Assembly: GCA_030670615.1 (NCBI GenBank) | Contig: DAOVBJ010000029.1 | Location: forward strand, 1-8,675 | Length of the DNA: 8,675 bases | Source: Candidatus Bathyarchaeota archaeon | GTDB lineage: Archaea > Thermoproteota > Bathyarchaeia > RBG-16-48-13 > GCA-020355125 | Direction of reading: 5' to 3' | Shown here: positions 1 through 6,622 of the stretch, one piece after another | Numbering within the stretch: the first letter of the stretch is position 1 | Layout of the letters: every line of letters begins with the position of its first letter | Made by a program: the position numbers and the translations under genes | The notes under the pieces: generated by a model | Database searches by the model: none | Seen by the model: only the letters and a program-made list of their open reading frames with translations | What the model was told of the DNA's origin: nothing

Positions 1-798
1 AATGCAGCCGCGTTTTATTTGTTGGGCTAGTCGGGCGACGTCGGATAAGGCTTCTTCGGGGTTTTGCAGGTTTTTCTCGTAAATCTTCGCGTAGGCGCTT
101 CCTACGATGACGCCGTCGGCGCCAACTGAAACCGCAGCCGCAGCTTGTTTTCGCGTCGAGATGCCGAAGCCGGCTAACACAGGCACGTTCGTGTGGGGTT
201 TAACCCGTTGGATCAGCGTTAGGGTCGAATCCGTCAACCGCTCCCTAACGCCTGTTACGCCTTCAACGTTGATGACGTAGAGAAACCCAGATGCCGCGTC
301 AGCTATTCGCTGTAACCGGTCGTCAGTGGTCGTGGGCGTTGCTTGCAAGATTACGCGAATGCCCTGTTTCTTTCCTTCATTTAGGAGATCGTGTGCTTCT
401 TCGATGGGGAGGTTGGGTACGATTATGGCTTGGGCGCCTGCGGCTTTAATTTTTCTCATGAAAGTCTCAAGACCGGTTACATAAGGGATGTTGTAGTACG
501 TCGTGACGATTATTGGGAGGCCAACTCCGCTCGTTCTCAGCTTTTTTATGCCTTCAATGCATTTGGTGGGGGTCATCCCGTTTTTCAGGGCTCGGTCACA
601 TGCTGCTTGAAAGGTTGCTCCATCTGCAGTGGGGTCGGAGAAGGGGATGCCGAATTCTATCATGTCGGCACCAGCATCTGCTAGGGTGTGGATTAGTTGG
701 ATGGAGAAGTCTTCACTTGGGTCTCCGTAGTAAACGTGGGGCATGTGGGCGCCTTCTCGTCGCGCCTTTAAGTCTCGAAATTTGTCTTCAAGATCCAT
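1..798 (-). CDS. trpA: Tryptophan synthase alpha chain, C-terminus cut by window edge
   Basis: Splits indole-3-glycerol phosphate into indole and glyceraldehyde 3-phosphate and passes indole to TrpB through the alpha-beta tunnel; cytosolic. I translated the minus strand from the ATG at 798: 266 codons stay open to base 1 with no stop, so only the last few residues are missing (family about 250-270). It is a TIM barrel. The catalytic pair is present in IEFGIPFSDPTADG: Glu48 and Asp59 (Salmonella Glu49/Asp60). Phosphate-binding loops appear as VEGVTG, LAGFGIS and VGSAYAKI. The start overlaps the trpB stop by 11 nt, and a GAGAGG Shine-Dalgarno inside the end of trpB lies 7 nt upstream of the ATG, so translation is probably coupled. 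It is the last visible gene of the operon; whether anything follows cannot be seen. Confidence 0.96.
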   Translation of the reverse strand, partial: MDLEDKFRDLKARREGAHMPHVYYGDPSEDFSIQLIHTLADAGADMIEFGIPFSDPTADGATFQAACDRALKNGMTPTKCIEGIKKLRTSGVGLPIIVTTYYNIPYVTGLETFMRKIKAAGAQAIIVPNLPIEEAHDLLNEGKKQGIRVILQATPTTTDDRLQRIADAASGFLYVINVEGVTGVRERLTDSTLTLIQRVKPHTNVPVLAGFGISTRKQAAAAVSVGADGVIVGSAYAKIYEKNLQNPEEALSDVARLAQQIKRGCI

Positions 799-1960
799 AG
801 TAATACCTCTCGATAGTTTCTAGGTCCTTGTCGCCTCGTCCAGAGTAGTTTATCACGATGACATCGTCTCGGTTAAATTCGTCTTTGTGATTCAGGGTGT
901 AGGCGAGGACGTGGGCGGTTTCGAGGGCAGGTATCAAGCCTTCCGTCCGGCACATGGCTTTCACGGCGTCAAAGACCTCGGTGTCGAAGGCGTAGCACGC
1001 CTGCACTCTTCCAGTTTCACATAAAGAGGAGATTTCGGGGCCCCGTCCGGGATAGTTCAAGCCCGCGGACCGGGTCTTGGACGGCTTGATTTGCCCGTGC
1101 TCGTCCTGCAGAACCTGCATTACGGCGCCGTGGAGGACTCCAGGCTTCCCGAGTTGAAAGGCGGCAGCGCTGTTATCCGCATCCAAGCTCTCTCCGCCTC
1201 CCTCAACGAAGTAAAGTCGGACGTCCATATTAGCGACGAATGATCGGAAGGCGCCCAAAGCATTGCTGCCCCCGCTGCCACAAGCTAACACGGCATCAGG
1301 CAGCTTACTTTCTTTTGTCAGGATCTGCTCAGTGATTTCGGTACCGATTACGCTCTGAAAAGTTGCGACGATCTCGGGAAAGGGATGGGGGCCCACGGTG
1401 GACCCCATGAGGTAGTGAGTGGTTCGGGAACAGGTAGTCCACTCTCGCAGCGTGTCAGAAACGGCGTCCTTCAGGACCCCGGTTCCAGATGTAACGGGGA
1501 GTATGTTGGCTCCAAGCAGCTTCATCCGTTTTACGTTGCTCGCTTGCCGCTTGATGTCTTTTACCCCCATGTAGACCTCTGTTTCCAGCCCACAGATGTT
1601 TCCCGCCATCACGGTAGCGAGTCCGTGTTGCCCTGCAGCAGTCTCTGTGATCAAACGGGACTTGCCCATCTTCTTAGCTAAGAGGGCTTGTCCTAACGTG
1701 TTGTTAAGTTTATGTGATCCTCCGCACAACAGGTCCTCTCGCTTCAGGTAGACTCGGCATCCGACGAGTTTGCTGAAGTTCTTTGCATAGTAAAGCGGGG
1801 TCGGTCGTCCGCCGTAGTCCCGCAGTAAACCCGTTAATTCCTCTCTGAATTGGTGGCTCGCGTAATGCTTGTTAAAAGCCTCCTCCAACTCTATGAGAAC
1901 AGGCATCAATATTTCGTTTACGTACTGCCCACCGAACTTTCCGAACCTTCCTTTTTTCAA
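788..1960 (-). CDS. trpB: Tryptophan synthase beta chain (TrpB1 type) with unusual active-site loops
   Basis: PLP enzyme that condenses indole with L-serine to give tryptophan, in complex with TrpA. I chose the TTG at 1960 (390 aa, starting MKKGRFGKFGGQYV) because GGAGGGG (1968-1974) lies 7 nt upstream; the in-frame GTG at 1978 (396 aa) has no such site. Numbering below is from the GTG. Lys90 in GGSHKLNN is the PLP lysine, Glu112 in TETAAGQHG the catalytic acid, Glu353 in IPALETAH and Ser379 in NYSGRGDKD face the cofactor ring. The COMM-domain stretch YMGVKDIKRQASNVKRM is typical TrpB1. Odd points: ETGAGQHG reads ETAAGQHG (Ala114), GGGSN reads SGGSN (Ser235), the LDYP aspartate (Salmonella Asp305) is Asn308, and GVGPEH reads GRGPEI. 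The gene is intact, and it directly precedes trpA, so it is most probably the functional partner, possibly with altered kinetics. Confidence 0.95.
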   Translation of the reverse strand: MKKGRFGKFGGQYVNEILMPVLIELEEAFNKHYASHQFREELTGLLRDYGGRPTPLYYAKNFSKLVGCRVYLKREDLLCGGSHKLNNTLGQALLAKKMGKSRLITETAAGQHGLATVMAGNICGLETEVYMGVKDIKRQASNVKRMKLLGANILPVTSGTGVLKDAVSDTLREWTTCSRTTHYLMGSTVGPHPFPEIVATFQSVIGTEITEQILTKESKLPDAVLACGSGGSNALGAFRSFVANMDVRLYFVEGGGESLDADNSAAAFQLGKPGVLHGAVMQVLQDEHGQIKPSKTRSAGLNYPGRGPEISSLCETGRVQACYAFDTEVFDAVKAMCRTEGLIPALETAHVLAYTLNHKDEFNRDDVIVINYSGRGDKDLETIERYYYGS

Positions 1961-2034
1961 CGCGAGTCCCCTCCACACGACTTCGTGAAGAACACGTGTT
2001 TTCGTGGTGGAGTCAAAACCTCAAGAGGAATCAT
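1957..2034 (-). other. Possible 25-codon leader reading frame ending on the trpB start
   Basis: An ATG at 2034 opens a 25-codon frame that begins MIPLEVLTPP and stops with TGA at 1959-1957, overlapping the TTG proposed for trpB (1960-1958) by two bases. It has only a weak GGAAGAT-like sequence upstream and matches no protein I know. Its interest is position: it crosses the hairpin and Shine-Dalgarno in front of trpB and would hand ribosomes on to trpB. It may be a chance frame. Confidence 0.2.
1973..2010 (-). promoter_or_regulatory. Hairpin reaching into the trpB Shine-Dalgarno
   Basis: On the transcript strand CCACCACGA (2010-2002) pairs with TCGTGTGG (1980-1973): 8 bp with one bulged C and a 21-nt loop. 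The loop contains the perfect 10-bp palindrome AACACGTGTT (1991-2000) and the small self-pairing CTTCACGAAG (1981-1990). The 3' arm takes up the first two G residues of the GGAGGGG in front of trpB, so folding could lower ribosome access. This lies in the only sizeable gap of the operon. A TATA-like GATAAAATC sits just upstream (about 2038-2048) and could be an internal promoter, but this is weak. Confidence 0.35.
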
Positions 2035-2074
2035 GGATTTTATCTTCCAATGGCGTGAGGAAGGGGATAGTGAG

Positions 2075-2737
2075 TTACTGGTCGTATACATTGACCTCCT
2101 TTACGTTTCTTATGAATGTTAAAACTTTCGTGGGATCCTTAGTTCCAGGATGTGATTCAACGCCCGTGGAAACATCCACGGCATATGGTTGAACTGTGTG
2201 AATCGCCTCTTGCACGTTTTCAGGAGTCAATCCACCCGCTAAAATCAGAGGCGTCGGGTGAATGGTCCGTTTCACGCGTTTACTCAAGTTCCAATCATGA
2301 ACCAAGCCAGTTCCACCAGACATGCCCTGAGCAAAAGAGTCAAGGAGGACAGCGTCGAACGCTTTGGACGCGTCGGAAGCGCCTCCAGTAAGCATAACAG
2401 ACCTTGCATTGATTGCTCGTATCAAAGAAACGTGCGAGAGGATCGTTCGAAGCTTTATCGTGTCTATCAGGATGTCTCCATGAAGTTGAACCGCGTTAGG
2501 ACGCAAGCATTTACATGTTTGGAGGATTGCGTCGACGCTTTGTGGAACCATGACTAGAACGCTGGTCACAAAGAGGGGCACTTGGTTGATGAGTTTTTCA
2601 GCTTGTTTTTTGGAGAGGTTTCTCGGAGAAGAGGGTACGCCTACGACGAAGCCAAGGGCGTCGACACCGAGGGAGACAGCAGTCTGCAGATCTTCTTCTC
2701 GCGTTATGCCGCAGATCTTCACTTTCACGGTTCTCAT
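2075..2737 (-). CDS. trpF: Phosphoribosylanthranilate isomerase
   Basis: Catalyses the Amadori rearrangement of N-(5'-phosphoribosyl)anthranilate to CdRP, the third committed step of tryptophan synthesis. It is a 220-residue monofunctional TIM barrel, normal for unfused TrpF. The catalytic base is Cys9 in VKICGIT; the catalytic acid is Asp133 in AVLLDSF. Phosphate-binding segments are GGTG (141-144), LAGGLTPENV (from 166) and DVSTGVE (188-194, usually DVSSGVE). VQLHG (93-97) is the usual strand-four motif. The ATG overlaps the trpC stop as ATGA, with no good Shine-Dalgarno of its own, so translation is probably coupled to trpC. About 100 nt separate its stop from trpB. Confidence 0.96.
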   Translation of the reverse strand: MRTVKVKICGITREEDLQTAVSLGVDALGFVVGVPSSPRNLSKKQAEKLINQVPLFVTSVLVMVPQSVDAILQTCKCLRPNAVQLHGDILIDTIKLRTILSHVSLIRAINARSVMLTGGASDASKAFDAVLLDSFAQGMSGGTGLVHDWNLSKRVKRTIHPTPLILAGGLTPENVQEAIHTVQPYAVDVSTGVESHPGTKDPTKVLTFIRNVKEVNVYDQ

Positions 2738-3513
2738 AAGGCCATCACGAGCTCCCGAACTTTTTCTTCAATGTCTTCCATGTCCATGATGGCAGATCCC
2801 ACTAAAAACGCTTGAGCACCCGATTCGTGAAGGAAGCGAATGTCGGCGGGCGTCTTTATGCCGCTTTCGCTCACGACGATTTTCTTGGTGGATGACACCG
2901 TCTGTAGAATTCTCGGTGTCGCGTTGAGATCCACGACGAATGTTCGAAGATCTCGGTTATTGATGCCGACTAAGTCGGCTTCGGTTTCCATGGCTGACGA
3001 GAATTCTGCTTTGGTGTGGGTTTCCAGTAAAACTTCGAGGCCATTGGCGTGAGCGTAGTCGATCAGATCTTCCGCGTCGCCTTCACCGTATCCGCGTTCA
3101 AATAGGGCATAGATGAGGAGAATGGCGTCGGCGCCGATCGCAGCGGCCGCATCTACCTGGGCGCGTGTGAGAAGTATGTCCTTCATGAGGAGGGGAAGAC
3201 CCACCTGCGCTCGCACACGGATAAATGTGCGTAAAGACCCTTCGAAGTGTTTTGGTTCGGTGAGAATCGATATGGCTACGGCTCCACCTCTCTGAAGACT
3301 TGACGCGATTCGCTCTACCTCCCTGTCTTCGCGTATTAGGCCGCGGGAGGGCGAGGCAAATTTTATTTCAGTGAGGATGGGGGCGTGCGTACACGTGAGT
3401 ATCGCGGTCGTTAGACTGCGCGGGGCATGTTTCCCTTCAAACGCAGCGGTATAATAGCCGTCGCGAATGGTCTTCTGCGCGTCCTGAGCCAAGGTGTCGA
3501 GAAAGTCAGCCAT
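2734..3513 (-). CDS. trpC: Indole-3-glycerol phosphate synthase
   Basis: Closes the indole ring by decarboxylating and cyclising CdRP to indole-3-glycerol phosphate, the substrate of TrpA. I chose the ATG at 3513 (259 aa, MADFLDTLAQDAQKTI); an in-frame ATG-like extension to 3552 would run 46 nt into trpD and adds residues without family character. From this start the catalytic set is complete: Glu49 and Lys51 (TEIKFASPSRG), Lys111 (LLMKDILL), Glu164 (VLLETHT), Asn185 (VGINNRDL), Glu216 and Ser217 (VVSESGI). These match the Sulfolobus enzyme residues Glu51, Lys53, Lys110, Glu159, Asn180, Glu210 and Ser211. It is monofunctional, not fused to TrpF as in enterobacteria. The start overlaps the trpD stop by 8 nt, with GAGAGG about 12 nt upstream. 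Confidence 0.96.
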   Translation of the reverse strand: MADFLDTLAQDAQKTIRDGYYTAAFEGKHAPRSLTTAILTCTHAPILTEIKFASPSRGLIREDREVERIASSLQRGGAVAISILTEPKHFEGSLRTFIRVRAQVGLPLLMKDILLTRAQVDAAAAIGADAILLIYALFERGYGEGDAEDLIDYAHANGLEVLLETHTKAEFSSAMETEADLVGINNRDLRTFVVDLNATPRILQTVSSTKKIVVSESGIKTPADIRFLHESGAQAFLVGSAIMDMEDIEEKVRELVMAL

Positions 3514-4567
3514 AGATCGATTCCAACCTCTCCAGTCGTGACGGGTTACCATTGGAAGCCTTGACCAACATCTTCAATCGCGTGTAGGCTTTGCCGCTGT
3601 CGATCGACTCGCGAGCCAATTCAAGGCCTTCATCAAAGACATTGGCCTTTCCGCCTACGATGATCCCCGCTGCGGCATTTATGAGAACGATGTCTCGCTT
3701 CGAGTCATCATGGTCATCTCTACCCGTTAGTATTCGGAAGGTGATCTCCGCGTTTTCCTCAGGTGTACCTCCTTGAAGCTCCGCGAGCTGAGCCCGTCGG
3801 AGGCCAAAATCTCGAGGCATCATCTCCACCGTTTGGATTTTGTCGTCTCGCAGCCAAGCCAGAAGGGTTCGACCGATCGTGGAGATTTCATCCAATCCGT
3901 CCAACCCGTGGACGACCATAGCCTCTCGGCAACCAAGCCGTCTCAACGCGTGAGCAAGAGGCGTGACCAACTCGTGGGTGTATACGCCAAGCAGTTGACT
4001 GTCGGCGTCCGCTGGGTTTGAAAGGGGGCCCAGAACGTTGAACACGGTTCGGATGCCCATGGTTCTCCGTGGTTCGGCGGCGTACTTCATGGCAGGGTGA
4101 AAGATAGGTGCGAACATGAAGCCGATGCCAACGTCCTCAATCGTGTGTTTCACCGTTTCCGGGTCTACCGTGAGGTTAAATCCCAGCCGTTCCAACACGT
4201 CTGCGCTGCCACTCTTGCTGGTAAAGGATCTGTTGCCATGTTTGGCCACCGCAATTCCGGCTCCCGCAACGATAAAGGCAGCGGTGGTGCTAATGTTGAA
4301 GGTCTTGACGCGGTCACCACCTGTCCCACAGGTGTCCACAAGACGCCCATTCACCGTCGGATGAATTCGATGGCAAAAGGTTTTCAAGGTGGTTGCGAGC
4401 GCTGCGATCTCTTCAGGCGTCTCCCCTTTCATTCGTAACGCTGTGAGGAAGGTGGCGATCTGAACGTCGGTTGCATGACCCGACATGATCTCCTTCATCG
4501 CTTCCTGCGCTTCCTCGTAGAGGAGATTTCGCCGTTCGACGAGTTTTTGGATGCAGTCTCGGATCAA
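3506..4567 (-). CDS. trpD: Anthranilate phosphoribosyltransferase
   Basis: Transfers the phosphoribosyl group of PRPP to anthranilate, giving N-(5'-phosphoribosyl)anthranilate. It is 353 aa, the usual length of the stand-alone enzyme, with an N-terminal helical domain (about 1-70) and a nucleoside-phosphorylase-like alpha/beta domain. PRPP and Mg sites: DTCGTGGD (78-85), NIST (91-94), KHGNRSFTSKSGSADVLE (109-126), and Asp226-Glu227 in DGLDEIST. The anthranilate region shows HPAMKYAAEPRRTMGIRT, including Arg167, then VFNVLGPLSNP. The start codon is TTG at 4567, supported by GGAGG ending 8 nt upstream and by a 1-nt gap from the trpG stop. It is not fused to TrpG, unlike E. coli. Confidence 0.96.
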   Translation of the reverse strand: MIRDCIQKLVERRNLLYEEAQEAMKEIMSGHATDVQIATFLTALRMKGETPEEIAALATTLKTFCHRIHPTVNGRLVDTCGTGGDRVKTFNISTTAAFIVAGAGIAVAKHGNRSFTSKSGSADVLERLGFNLTVDPETVKHTIEDVGIGFMFAPIFHPAMKYAAEPRRTMGIRTVFNVLGPLSNPADADSQLLGVYTHELVTPLAHALRRLGCREAMVVHGLDGLDEISTIGRTLLAWLRDDKIQTVEMMPRDFGLRRAQLAELQGGTPEENAEITFRILTGRDDHDDSKRDIVLINAAAGIIVGGKANVFDEGLELARESIDSGKAYTRLKMLVKASNGNPSRLERLESIYG

Positions 4568-4568
4568 T

Positions 4569-5156
4569 CTAGCTTCCTCCTGCGTCCAGAAAGTTCTTTA
4601 TCATTTTCATGCCGTCCTCGGTCAAGAAGGATTCGGGGTGAAATTGGACGCCTTCTATGGGGTAGCGGGTGTGGCGAACCCCCATGACCTCCAAGTCATC
4701 CACGGCCTCCGCGGTGATTTCGAGGCAGGAGGGGAGGGAGGTTTTTTCGGCGATGAGGGAGTGGTAACGTGTGGCTCGCAGAGGGTTCTTCACGCCTCTA
4801 AAGAGAGATTTGCCATCGTGTTGGATCATGCTGGTCTTGCCATGCATGAGCACCTTGGCCCGCACGATTCTGCCGCCGAATACATGGACGATGCCCTGAC
4901 AGCCCATGCAGACTCCGAGCGTCGGAATCTTCGGGCTCATCTGTTGAAGGATCAGGGAACAGGTTCCAAAGTACCTGGGGTCCTCGGGGGTTCCCGGTCC
5001 AGGTGAAATGAGTATCCGGTCTGGCTCCATCTTCCGCGCTTGATCGAGGGAAATCTGATCATTCCGATAGACGATTGGGCCTCCTCCGAGCTCGCCAACG
5101 TATTGGACGAGGTTATAGACGAAGGAGTCGTAGTTATCGATGATGAGTGTCCTCAT
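4569..5156 (-). CDS. trpG: Anthranilate synthase glutamine amidotransferase component
   Basis: Class I glutamine amidotransferase that hydrolyses glutamine and channels ammonia to TrpE. 195 aa, normal for an unfused TrpG. The N-terminus LIIDNYDSFVYNLVQYV and SPGPGTPED (51-59, oxyanion region) are typical. The triad is Cys83 (GVCMGCQGI), His173 and Glu175 (GVQFHPES). MHGKTSMIQHDG and ATRYHSL are hallmarks of the TrpG/PabA family. The nucleophile motif is odd: the usual GxCxGHQ has Cys86 in place of His, so the catalytic cysteine sits in a CxxC. It could also serve a PabB-type synthase, but its place 2 nt after trpE argues for TrpG. GGAGAGG upstream of the ATG is a good ribosome binding site. 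Confidence 0.95.
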   Translation of the reverse strand: MRTLIIDNYDSFVYNLVQYVGELGGGPIVYRNDQISLDQARKMEPDRILISPGPGTPEDPRYFGTCSLILQQMSPKIPTLGVCMGCQGIVHVFGGRIVRAKVLMHGKTSMIQHDGKSLFRGVKNPLRATRYHSLIAEKTSLPSCLEITAEAVDDLEVMGVRHTRYPIEGVQFHPESFLTEDGMKMIKNFLDAGGS

Positions 5157-5158
5157 GA

Positions 5159-6535
5159 TTACGCCTCTCCCGATGATTCTAAGGCCCGCATCAGGGCCCG
5201 TGCCTTGTGGTCGGTCTCAAACCACTCCCTCTCAGGAACGGAGTCCGCGACGATTCCGGCCCCGACCTGAATGGATGCTTGGTCTCCGTTTGCGATGAGG
5301 GTTCGGATGGTAATCGCGAAGTCGCTGTTTCCGTTAAACGAGAAGTAGCCCACCGCTCCAGCGTAGGGACCGCGCGCCGTTGGCTCCGCCTCTTCGATGA
5401 TTTCCATGGCTCTCACCTTGGGGGCTCCGGAGACCGTCCCCGCCGGGAAGACCGCGCGTAAAGCGTCATAGCTGTCACAGCCAGCCTTCAGGGTGCCAAC
5501 GACTCTCGAGACGATGTGTTGAACGTGACTGTACTCATGGACCTCCATGAGTTGGGGGACATGGACGCTCCCAAACTCGGAGACCTTGCCAACGTCATTA
5601 CGAGCCAAGTCGACTAGCATTACGTGTTCCGCCCGCTCCTTAGGGTCGGCCAACAACTCCTTTGCCAGAGCCTGATTCTTCCGTTTGTCTGCTACGCGGG
5701 GTCTCGTGCCTGCGATGGGATACGTTTCCACGAGGCCATTGTCCACGCGGACGAGCATCTCTGGACTGGATCCAACGATCTGCCGCTCCTCCATTTTGAG
5801 GAAATACATGTAGGGCGAGGGGTTGATCCGTCGAAGAGATTGATAGAACCGAAGAAGGTCGCCATGGATGGTGAAGCCATATCTCTTGGACAGAACGACT
5901 TGCAGAATGTCGCCGGAGACGATGTACTCCTTGGCTTTCACAACCTCGTTTTCGAAGCGTTCTTGAGACATGTTTGTCTCGGGCTCCGTATACGTCAGGG
6001 GTTGAAGGTCAATGGGACTCGTCGATAGCTCTTCGAGGTCCTTTGACCTGTCCTGCGACGAATGATAGTAGATGGTTCGCTGACGCCTGTGGTCAAAGAT
6101 GATTCCGTCGTCGTAAAGGGCCAGCTCGATATCCGGAAAGTGGAGGTCGTCCCTCGCGATCGCGGGCAGATGCTCCCAATAACGAATCGCATCGTAGCAC
6201 ACGTAGCCTACGGCGCCCCCAATGAAGCGCAAATCACTATAAGGAATATAATTGCTCTGCATGATTGCCTTGATGTTTTGGAGGGGATCCAGTACCCGCT
6301 CACGAGTTGAGGTATCTGCTCTTCGGTCATGAACCTCCAGTTCACCCGTTTGTACTCGGATCACTAGGCGTGGATCAAACCCGATGAATGAGTACTGCGC
6401 TAGCTTTTCAGGTCCCTCCATGGACTCAAGGATGTAGGAATAGTCATATAGCTTGTAGAGGTGGATGAAAAGATCGACGGCTGAAAGCGTGTTTGAGATA
6501 TTCTTGAATTTCAGCGGGGAAAAGGCGTTACCCAT
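5159..6535 (-). CDS. trpE: Anthranilate synthase component I
   Basis: Converts chorismate and ammonia (from TrpG) to anthranilate and pyruvate, the first committed and normally feedback-inhibited step. I start it at the ATG at 6535 (458 aa, MGNAFSPLKFKNIS); the frame extends to 6697, but the extra 54 residues lie over the TATA-like box and leader. Regulatory-site motifs are present: YILESMEG (Glu37-Ser38) and INPSPYM (237-243), both part of the tryptophan pocket in known TrpE, so feedback inhibition is expected. Catalytic domain motifs: YPIAGTRPR (272-280), LVDLARND (307-314), FPAGTVSGAPK (363-373), GPYAGAVGY (389-397), GAGIVADS (425-432) and WFETDHKA. LAQYSFIG has Gln where Arg is usual. PabB is the alternative family; context and the LES motif favour TrpE. 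No good Shine-Dalgarno lies directly before the ATG. Confidence 0.95.
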   Translation of the reverse strand: MGNAFSPLKFKNISNTLSAVDLFIHLYKLYDYSYILESMEGPEKLAQYSFIGFDPRLVIRVQTGELEVHDRRADTSTRERVLDPLQNIKAIMQSNYIPYSDLRFIGGAVGYVCYDAIRYWEHLPAIARDDLHFPDIELALYDDGIIFDHRRQRTIYYHSSQDRSKDLEELSTSPIDLQPLTYTEPETNMSQERFENEVVKAKEYIVSGDILQVVLSKRYGFTIHGDLLRFYQSLRRINPSPYMYFLKMEERQIVGSSPEMLVRVDNGLVETYPIAGTRPRVADKRKNQALAKELLADPKERAEHVMLVDLARNDVGKVSEFGSVHVPQLMEVHEYSHVQHIVSRVVGTLKAGCDSYDALRAVFPAGTVSGAPKVRAMEIIEEAEPTARGPYAGAVGYFSFNGNSDFAITIRTLIANGDQASIQVGAGIVADSVPEREWFETDHKARALMRALESSGEA

Positions 6536-6569
6536 CGGTCGTACATCGCGACCAAACACGATTCCCCAT
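6528..6569 (-). CDS. Candidate trp leader peptide (13 codons, one Trp)
   Basis: An ATG at 6569 opens the frame MGNRVWSRCTTDG, stopping with TAA at 6530-6528. The sequence GAGGGAGAT lies 4-5 nt upstream and is the strongest ribosome binding site in the region, placed for this ATG and not for trpE. The stop lies 5-7 nt inside trpE, so the frame overlaps the trpE start (8 nt). The Trp codon is at 6554-6552, about 17 nt before the trpE ATG. The arrangement suggests translational coupling or Trp-dependent control, but the frame is very short, holds only one Trp codon, and I know no homologue. Confidence 0.3.
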   Translation of the reverse strand: MGNRVWSRCTTDG

Positions 6570-6572
6570 GTT

Positions 6573-6581
6573 ATCTCCCTC
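6573..6581 (-). promoter_or_regulatory. Shine-Dalgarno sequence in the trp leader
   Basis: Reads GAGGGAGAT on the minus strand. It is 4-5 nt from the ATG at 6569 but about 37 nt from the ATG at 6535, too far to act directly on trpE as annotated. Confidence 0.55.
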
Positions 6582-6602
6582 AAATATATGGAACAGTCTA
6601 AT

Positions 6603-6622
6603 ACATTAATGTCATATTTAAG
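6603..6622 (-). promoter_or_regulatory. Likely trp operon promoter with adjoining palindrome
   Basis: On the minus strand CTTAAATATG (6622-6613) fits an archaeal TATA box, and a start about 25 nt downstream (near 6592) would leave a short leader holding the Shine-Dalgarno at 6573-6581. Directly downstream of the box lies the perfect 10-bp palindrome ACATTAATGT (6612-6603), well placed as an operator that would block polymerase. AGACT occurs on both sides (AGACTT before, TTAGACT after the palindrome). A second TATA-like CATATATT (6590-6583) is an alternative that would give an almost leaderless trpE mRNA. Confidence 0.45.

Noticed and set aside
391..800. Plus-strand open frames opposite trpA
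   Set aside because: They are antisense shadows of trpA, which has all its catalytic motifs on the minus strand. The same holds for the plus-strand frames opposite trpB to trpE and the minus frames opposite the reductase.
3514..3552. 13-residue N-terminal extension of TrpC
   Set aside because: It lies inside the end of trpD, adds no family sequence, and the ATG at 3513 gives the usual overlap and length.
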